From NCBI GenBank assembly GCA_022925895.1, contig JAKSYS010000808.1, forward strand, positions 1-23,212: a stretch of DNA of 23,212 nucleotides. Direction: 5' to 3'. Position 1 is the first letter of the stretch, and every line of letters starts with the position of its first letter. Below, one piece after another: positions 16,642 through 23,212 of this stretch. Made by a program: the position numbers and the translations under genes. Source of the DNA: Fragilaria crotonensis (Eukaryota > Bacillariophyta > Fragilariophyceae > Fragilariales > Fragilariaceae). The notes under the pieces were generated by a model. It saw nothing but the letters and a program-made list of their open reading frames with translations. It searched no databases and had not been told where the DNA came from.

Positions 16642-19600
16642 CTATATGCTTTTAGTTGTATTTTGCTTTTTGACGACCTTATCGAGTCGAACGCAATTCT
16701 CAGCAAACACGATTTGCTCGTCTTCCATTCGATGGAGAATAGGGATGTAGACTTCCTTCGAAGTTGGCAGGAGCAAGCCAAGACGTGGAGGTATCTCTCG
16801 CTGCAATAGCATGTCTGCAGCAATTGCAGTTGTATACCCGACCGTCTTGGACATCGCGGACAGCTTCTCATCGCCGTCTACCTTCAAGGTTGAGGAGTGT
16901 AATTCTGTTGCACCGTCGTCGAACGATCCAATGACTTCGTGATGCAGCAACACCAAATCGGACTCTCCGGGCAGGAACGATAGCTTTTCCTTCAACACAT
17001 GAGCAAACGAGTCGATTACGCTGTCGTGATTAACGAATGGCTTGGAATCGAAGAGTTGCAAAGAGTTGCTGCACTGCCTAGCCCTTTCTGCCAGTTGATG
17101 GTCTCCATTCGCAGCAGCAAGAAAAAGATCGTTGGAATCGCCTCCTTCAGCAAGTCGTCTCTTGAGATTGTGCATCATCTCTCCCCAGGTCTGGAACTCT
17201 ACTGAAGTGTCGCGGAAGAAACCGAGTTCCCGGTAAACATTCATCAAAGAAGAATAGCCAGTGTACCGCAAGGTCCCACGAAAACACGTGCTGGCAGAAT
17301 GGATACCGTATTTTTCGAGGTATTTGAGGGAGTCCCTATTCGGGAGGTATTCCAGATCAAGTTTGCTCCAAGGTCCGTGGAAGCGCCGTGCAGTCGTCAA
17401 GAGATTTTCGCCAGCGACGCGCACAACGACACCATTCGTCTTGTACTTGGCATCATTCACACATGCACCGACAGCTCCCCTTGGATTCCAACTGAACTTA
17501 TATCGAAAATGGTTGTCAGCTGCGGATGGGGACGGCAAGCCTCCGCAAAAGCTTCGAAAGCTCCTCACAGTCCCACCTCGAGAGTGAATGTTGTCGATGA
17601 TCCGCAGAGCGCTCATATGATCCAGTCCTGGATCAAGGCCGACTTCGTTGATGATTGTTATTCCGGCCGCCTTAGCCGGGAGGTGCATATCTCTCATCTC
17701 ATTGCTTTCGTAGCTCGCGGTAACCAGGTTGGTGCCACAACCAATGCATATTTGTGCTACCATAGGATGAAACGTTGCTGGTAAGAAGCTGACTACCACG
17801 TCCGCCTGGCGTATCAAAACCTCTAACGTCTTCACATCTTGCATAACGTCAATGGCGATGTGCTTCCCATTGGACGCGCGACTTGCTACAGCTCTTGCCA
17901 TCCCTTCATCTTGACCGGCAACCAAAATTTGTCGATGCGACTTGCGCCCTAAATGGTCAACTAACCCACTTGACACCATGCCTGACCCCAATATTAGGAT
18001 ATTCTGGGTGACCTCTGTATTCACAAATGTCTGCGAAGCTTTGGGAGTTTTTTCGTGAAAGCGCTTGACCAGAGCGTCAGCAGTGCTAAAACTGTCGGAT
18101 AGCACATTGATCTGGTCAAAAACGATATCAAGAGTCGATTGATTGGAGGAGGACACATTGAGGACGACCCGCGACTTCCGGGGAGATCGCAATGGATCTC
18201 CGCAAACATCACACTCGAAAAGAGCAAACTGGCACCCTTGTCCCTCGATAACATCGAGCGCTTGATTGATCAAAGCAGTGTCGAACAAGTGTCCTTCCAT
18301 GCTCAAAATCATGGAGCACTGGTGATTTCCTGGAGGATGACTATGTCGAGACATTAGAGTTTTGATGTACTTGAAACCATGAGTGAGCTCTCCTGCAGAG
18401 GCAATACAGGCCTTTCTAAGCGCAGTAGGGAAACACTCGAGACGGTCGACAGAGCTACCCGCTGTTTCTCCTTCTGAATTCTGGATTATTTGCCTCACAA
18501 ATGGCAACAGAGTGTCGCCAAAATGTTCACTACTGTCTTTTGGAAGCTCTGAGGGAAGGATGTCAACCCCTGAAACAGTGACGCCACAGCCCGACACGTC
18601 ATCGATGATTTCTTTCCCTAGGCGTGGGTCGTACTCGTAGAATGGTCTTTCTATGGAGGTTACTCGATGGAGAAATTCAATTGAACCACCAACGTCACAG
18701 GTGATGTCTGCAACAACTTGCAGCCTTGGCGTATTCTTTCGTCAGAAAACATGTCGCGCATTTCTAGTTTTGTGAGCAGGCGGGGAAATCTCTCATTCCA
18801 GTATGCTGTATTCACCAGAACAGAAACATGCTTGGCAATTCTTTGACTGAAATTAGAGGCATACTCATTGGGTTGTTCTTGATAATGCTTCCGATCGAAT
18901 GGCGTGCCACTCTTATGCTGCACGGCGTCTGCAGCACCGACAGGAAGAATGTATATGCACGTTTGAAAAGACTTTTCTTGAACAATAGACGAAAGGTCGT
19001 CAACAGTCACAATTTTGTGTGGCAATGCTTGAAGCACTTCCATTGCTCCATTATGCGCTTTCCCCCCTTTACCAGTGACGCAGATAACGAGAGGTTCCAT
19101 CTGAAGTCCCTCACTTTGAATCTGCTCTCCAACGATTTTCAGACACCTCCATGCTGCATTCAAGTCTGTGTAAGTGTACGTCGGTGGTATGTGCAATAGA
19201 GGCGTTGAAATACCACGGTGAAGGAGGCGTCGACCAAGTGCGTGAAGCGCATTGTTGGCACCGGCAATCCCAGCAAACCTTCCGAACGCAACCAAACGTT
19301 TTCGATTTTCCTCTCGGCCTTGACCGCTTGAACACAATCCCGGTTCCACGATGCATTCGTAATCATATAATTGTATCTTCTTGTCAAGAACGTACTTGAG
19401 GAGCGACATGTTTTCTGGCTGACCCTTTATGACATGAGAGAAAAAACAGTATGCTTTCTCTCCCAAGAGGTCTTGTTCGCGGAGTGGCCTCTTGACTCCG
19501 AGAATCAAGTCTGCGTCTGTGAGATCGTCTTGAACGACAGCACCTGCAAGTTCGTACTGATTGTCAGGGAATGCTCGACGGCTGGAGGGCTGAACAATAA

Positions 19601-19817
19601 TCTTTTCAAGTAAGCCACTTGACTGATACTCTTCAATCAGGCCTGCCACGTGCTTGGGACACAGAGGTGCCCGACGTTCCCACAAATTGTAGGTCTCTCT
19701 CATTATCCCAAGTACCAAGCCCGTCGAATTGCTCATGCTCCTAACGATCAACCTGCCTTCTCGCGCCCGAAAACGACAAGATGCCGACGCTAGCTTTAGC
19801 ATCTTCGAGCTCATCAT
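16642..19817 (-). CDS. AASS: bifunctional lysine-ketoglutarate reductase / saccharopine dehydrogenase (AASS, LKR/SDH), frame break near 18711-18722
   Basis: The enzyme converts lysine and 2-oxoglutarate through saccharopine to aminoadipate semialdehyde and glutamate in mitochondria. ATG 19817 opens a presequence (ASCRFRAREGRLIVRS), then LKR (GIMRETYNLWERRAPLCPKH, CVTGKGGKAHNG, NERFPRLLTKLEMRDMF). At about 18711-18722 the frame ends in a short false tail, while homologous sequence continues in another frame: VADITCDVGGSIEF, RPFYEYDP, VDILPSELPKDSSEHFGD, then SDH with its Rossmann start ILILGSGMVSSGLV, NEVGLDPGLDHMSA, YKFSWNPRGA and YPNRDS. One base missing in AAGTTGTTGCAG would join them as KLVADI. 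No intron with GT at the right place fits. Total about 1,057 residues, like plant LKR/SDH. Annotation by open frames would wrongly give two genes of 385 and 651 residues. The stop is 50 bp from the convergent eIF3b. Confidence 0.93.
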
Positions 19818-20181
19818 GTCTCTCGTTGTTGTTTAGTATAATGCGCATTCGAACTACATGATGACAGCAATCTTCAATCGTGGGACGAGATGTCAGTCGC
19901 GTAATTCCGAAGTTCTTTCGAATCCACGATTGAAATCAGTATATTGTCAAATTGTGTCTCGAGCTCACATGTCACAGGGTTGGTTCGACTAACGCGACTA
20001 GGACTAACGCTAGTAGCATATGGTATGCACAACTGATAGCTAGTTTGACACCTGGCGGGAAGGTGGCACCGAGATAGCAAAAGGGTGATGCCCTGCCTTC
20101 CCATACCGACAAAAATGACAGACTTCATGTCCTCGGTCTCCCACGTAGTTTTGCAAGTGGGATCTCATACCCGATTCCAGT
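19818..20181. other. 364-bp gap upstream of LKR/SDH, downstream of the apyrase
   Basis: No gene supported; open stretches on the minus strand are unprotein-like. It must hold the LKR/SDH promoter and the apyrase 3' end. A near-repeat GACTAACGCGACTAGGACTAACGCTAG lies at about 19987-20012. It is not GTAC-rich. Confidence 0.5.
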
Positions 20182-21924
20182 TTACGACCTCGTTGACTCC
20201 ATGGCGACATCTGAGCACTCGTCTTTAGTAGCATTCGCTTTAGCACCCCGTTCGCTTCGAGCCTCCACTCGCCGCTGTTCAGCGTGCTGACTCAAAGCAT
20301 ACCCCAACGACCACTCGACTTCGCTTCCATCTACCAGGAAGCAGAATGTAATGTCACGCGATTCGGGTGCGAACCCAAAACCATCTCGGAGCAGGCTAAC
20401 CATATATACACTCTCCAAGCATCGATGGGGTAGAACATCCGCACGCGTGTACACGTGGGCCTCATGTTGGATCTCAGCAAGATCCTCGTGCCAATTTCGA
20501 GAACAAAGACCATCAAGCGCATCGTGCAATTCCTGGATACTCGGAGTAGGCCAAGAGAGATTAAGAGCGTCGTGTGCTTCTTTCGAAGGATGGGAAAGGA
20601 CGCGAAGGCTATCGAGAGAGAAATAGAACAGCGACATGGCGAAAAACTTTCCTCGAACAGGAGGGTGCTTGACACCGCCAACTCTGCCGCCTAATTGTTC
20701 ATCAGGTTCATAGTGCGGGATTAGTCTTTGAACTTGCTCAATGCATGCCGACGAATTTCCTGTTCCTAGTAACGTGTACCCCTTCCATTCAATCTCATAG
20801 CCGGGGAATGTGCATGGATTGTCAATAATCTTGGCATCGCAGAAACCATCGCATTCTTCCGATGCTTCCTTACGTCTGTCCTGCACCCAAGTTTCCCATA
20901 GTCGCTCTCGAAAGCGATCGACCCCATACGCCAAATATGATGTTGAAAAGAATTCCTCTTCAGCAAGATGGGCGGTTCCTCGCTGAGTCTGCTCGCATTG
21001 TTCATTCTCGCAAGTATCCGATTCAACATGAGGCAAGTAAACGATTTGAGTGGAACTGCCTCCCATGTCAAGAGCACCCAGGGGGCCGTGACTAGCCTCG
21101 CTACTATCGCCGACGGGTCCTAGACTGGTATCGATTAATCCCTCCAAAAAGTTGGCAGCGACAGCGCCGTAAAAGCCCTCCAAGTCACCGCTGAGGGTAA
21201 AGATGTCATCCCTGGCAAGTCCGCGAAAAACGAACTTCTCGTTTTCCACTAGCCCTTGATACAGGGCATCATAAACGGCTTCTTGTTCATCTTCTTCCAA
21301 GAGTCTCATTCCTGCAGTCGCGGCAAACTTGACACTTGTGGACAGATGATATTCGGGGGGCACAATCTGAGCGGCATAATCAAACACGTGCACAATGTGA
21401 TCAGCCACAGCGGTGGCATTTATAGGTATGGACGTATCCGTGCGACCAAAGGCAGAGAGAGGCACGAACGATCGATCGGATCCTCGTCGAATGCAATCAG
21501 TCTTGCCGGAAGCGTCATTTACGGGTACAAATTCGAAAATGTGAAGACGAGAGCCTGTTGAACCACCGTCAATGACCTGAAATGAAGACAAACAGTAACG
21601 TGAGTTATTCATGCCAGACATCCATTCGACACGGACGAAGGGGTGGCAACAGCACCATCCCGAGAGGAGGAACACCAGCATCGTTGGGTTCTTACTCCAT
21701 GCTGAATTGGAGGCAACAGGAAGCGCCTGATGGAAAAAGCAAGACTACGTAGAGCCAATACTAATTCCCACTAAGAATGCTTTTCCACGACATGTTCATC
21801 TCATAAAGCGCAAACTTACAATGCTGAATGGAGACTTCTGCAGAATCTCGTCTGCTGATGCATACTCCGCAATGGAAGAAAGGATGCATAGGACGAAGGG
21901 AATATATTTTGAGACAGCGCCCAT
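20182..21924 (-). CDS. GDA1/CD39-family nucleoside di/triphosphatase (apyrase), two exons (join of 21820..21924 and 20182..21576 on the minus strand)
   Basis: Apyrases hydrolyse NTPs/NDPs outside the cell or in the ER/Golgi lumen. Exon 1 (21820-21924) encodes a signal peptide (YIPFVLCILSSIAEYASA) and ends KSPFSI. A 243-bp intron (GTAAGT to TTTCAG) follows, and exon 2 begins with apyrase region 1, VIDGGSTGSRLHIFE (36-50). Next are region 2 AATAGMRLL (120-128), region 3 SGDLEGFYGAVAANF with catalytic Glu168, region 4 LDMGGSSTQ (204-212) and region 5 WSLGYAL (457-463). Cysteines at 224, 229, 277, 281, 290 and others fit an oxidised lumen. Length 499. An ATG inside the intron also opens a 35-residue leader in frame, but the spliced model supplies the signal peptide and a better join. 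No C-terminal membrane helix, so a soluble, secreted or lumenal enzyme is likely. Region 1 has Gly for the usual Ala (DGGSTGSR). Confidence 0.9.
21577..21819 (-). other. intron of the apyrase gene
   Basis: 243 bp on the minus strand with donor GTAAGTTTG and acceptor CTTCATTTCAG. It joins a signal-peptide exon of exactly 35 codons to the first apyrase region without splitting a codon. Its 3' part stays open in the exon 2 frame, which can mislead automatic prediction. Confidence 0.85.
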
Positions 21925-22757
21925 TCTTTGTTAACGTTCGATGAATCTTGTTAAAGGTTTGGCCAAATTAGCAGTTCTTGGTCTCTGAATTATCCCGCTC
22001 GTTGGCAGGGGACAATCGGAGATTTTGATGTGCTTTGAAAGCGAAGCTCGCAATCGCAGAAGCTCTATTGTATGGAGTCAATGGAATTCAAGAAGCAGGA
22101 TAAGAGAAGGCGCCTTTTGAAGAATGTCAGATGGACGAAAATGTGACTTCGATGAGGACCAGATGGGCGCTGTGATTAAAATTTTCCCTTACGAGACTGC
22201 AACCGCTACAAGTATGAAGTGTAGAAGATGTCATACAGGGAATACACGTTGCCGCAGTACGGAATTCTATTAGTACTATTGGAATCTGCTTATTCATACG
22301 TAGAACCGATGGTATGGACGTTGCAATTTGCAATACCAACAGGACGTTGTCTCCACATCGATTTGATTGGTTCAGCAAAGCTGTGTTGCGGGGGAAACCA
22401 ATCTCCTTCCTCTGATGACGTTTGGTTGATAGCGTCTGCGCCGTGGTTCGAAAGTCCGACATGGATGACGTGGTCATGTCCGTGTGTCCGAATCTCTGAA
22501 GAATAGCGTGTCTGTGCTTTGCATGGAGAACACAACATTACTTTCCTCGTAGCAGTACTAGAGAACGCAAAACCAGGTACTGTAGTATGACCTCACTGGT
22601 AGACAATTCTGTAGAAGTACTGGAGTACTAGGTCCTACTGGTACTTATACCTCATCCGCGGCGTCACGAATCGTGCCTGGCTAAAAATCTCTATCATAGC
22701 TACAAAAGTACTCGTACACCGGTATGATATTGTTCGCGAGAAAACCCTATCGCTGCG
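21925..22757. other. 833-bp divergent intergenic region
   Basis: No gene I can support. A 49-codon open stretch at 22124-22273 (+) and a 116-codon one at 22127-22477 (-) overlap each other and neither has a recognisable domain. From about 22550 to 22735 the sequence is GTAC-rich (AGCAGTACTAGAG, CAGGTACTGTAGTATG, GTACTGGAGTACTAGG, AAAGTACTCGTACACCGG), just upstream of the right-edge gene. Confidence 0.45.
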
Positions 22758-23134
22758 ATGATCAATAGCGACGGGACAACAACGACAACCACCGAGGACC
22801 CTGTGCCTGCGATTGTGAAACAAAGCCCCATGATCCATGCGGGCGATGATGCCATTGGCCCCAGAGATCTCGCGGGCAACAAAGTCATCGAAATAGGTCC
22901 AACCGTAGGACTACCAGTACTTCCCACCCCGTCAACTTTAAGCAGCGAGAACGAAGAGGATGAGCAGGACGCACACTCACCAATTGTTGTAAAACCTTTG
23001 GATAACAATGATTCATGTGAGGAAGGAAAAGAGCAGGACGACCGAGAGCCTTTGAACACGGCAGAGCCCATGGAAATCGAACCCTCTCGAAGCGAGGACG
23101 AGGACAATGATGACTTGAAGCCCTATTGGGCGAG
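22758..23134 (+). CDS. N-terminal part of an acidic, disordered protein, partial at right edge
   Basis: From ATG 22758: Thr-rich (DGTTTTTTEDPVPA), then Pro/Ser-rich and Glu/Asp-rich (SSENEEDEQDAHS, RSEDEDNDDLKPYWAR). No fold visible. The frame meets TAA at 23136-23138, but GTAACG at 23135 could be a splice donor with CTCCAG ending at 23199 (65-bp intron). Alternatively a neighbouring frame stays open from about 23132 to the window end with a basic, nuclear-signal-like run (SSEKSRRKTKKNG), which would imply another one-base slip. Either way the gene probably continues beyond the window. The acidic then basic composition suggests a nuclear or chromatin protein; this is inference. Confidence 0.55.
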
Positions 23135-23212
23135 GTAACGACTGGTGCGTCATCTGAGAAGTCAAGACGGAAAACGAAGAAGAATGGTTGTGGCTCCAGA
23201 AAGCGGGTCGGA

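Noticed and set aside
16642..18597. Stand-alone saccharopine dehydrogenase gene starting at ATG 18597
   Set aside because: Linker sequence conserved between LKR and SDH is open upstream of that ATG in the same frame, showing that the start is internal.
18700..18730. Intron explaining the LKR/SDH frame change
   Set aside because: TTGTTGCAG could be an acceptor, but no donor at a workable distance exists; the nearest GT would give an intron of about 40 bp with a poor donor.
20182..21681. Apyrase starting at the ATG in 21681
   Set aside because: The first 35 residues from that start lie in a GTAAGT...TTTCAG intron; the spliced model gives a signal peptide and joins exactly at the first apyrase motif.
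22127..22477. 116-codon minus-strand open frame in the apyrase upstream region
   Set aside because: No domain, targeting signal or clear codon pattern, and it overlaps another open stretch on the opposite strand.

Overview
The window looks like nuclear DNA of a photosynthetic stramenopile, most probably a diatom. The grounds are short GT-AG introns (about 70 to 240 bp), tightly packed genes that often converge with 11 to 50 bp between stops, and nuclear genes for plastid proteins whose N-termini pair a signal peptide with an AF-type junction (VEAFVPAS in FtsH, SQAFAYGS in the CCB-like protein). All the recognisable genes are eukaryotic housekeeping genes. I see no CRISPR array, no tRNA or rRNA, no intact transposon and no viral gene.

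Layout, left to right. At 75-774 (+) is a small Cys-rich protein with a probable 70-bp intron. At 1517-2576 (+) is an STK16-type kinase broken by a one-base frame slip near its C-terminus and followed by a three-copy repeat of its own tail. A 1.7-kb gene-poor stretch follows. At 4295-5158 (+) is a BCDIN3D-like RNA methyltransferase, convergent by 11 bp with a secreted or endomembrane protein made of two phosphoglycerate-mutase domains (5170-7383, -). A small mitochondrial NDUFA4/B12D-like protein (7686-8198, +) is separated by three 96-bp tandem repeats from a plastid FtsH protease (8514-10523, -). A 2-kb intergenic region carries GTAC-rich palindromes, a 55-bp direct repeat and a decayed gene-like segment. 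Then come a CCB2/CCB4-like cytochrome b6 haem-assembly factor (12534-13388, +), an 81-residue membrane protein (13436-13681, -), eIF3b (14369-16591, +), lysine-ketoglutarate reductase/saccharopine dehydrogenase (16642-19817, -), a GDA1/CD39 apyrase (20182-21924, -) and the start of an acidic protein running off the right edge (22758 onward, +).

The genes do not form one pathway. FtsH and the CCB-like protein are both thylakoid maintenance or assembly factors on either side of one divergent intergenic region. NDUFA4-like and LKR/SDH are mitochondrial. eIF3b and BCDIN3D-like act on RNA and translation.

Two points stand out. First, the tandem phosphoglycerate-mutase protein has lost different catalytic residues in each half: domain 1 lacks the phospho-His and the catalytic Glu but keeps the second His, and domain 2 shows the reverse. 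Second, three conserved genes (kinase, eIF3b, LKR/SDH) each carry a single-base frame break with homologous sequence continuing in another frame. This is most simply explained by indel errors in the sequence, and any automatic annotation would split or truncate these genes. A GTAC-rich, palindromic intergenic sequence style is also repeated upstream of several genes.
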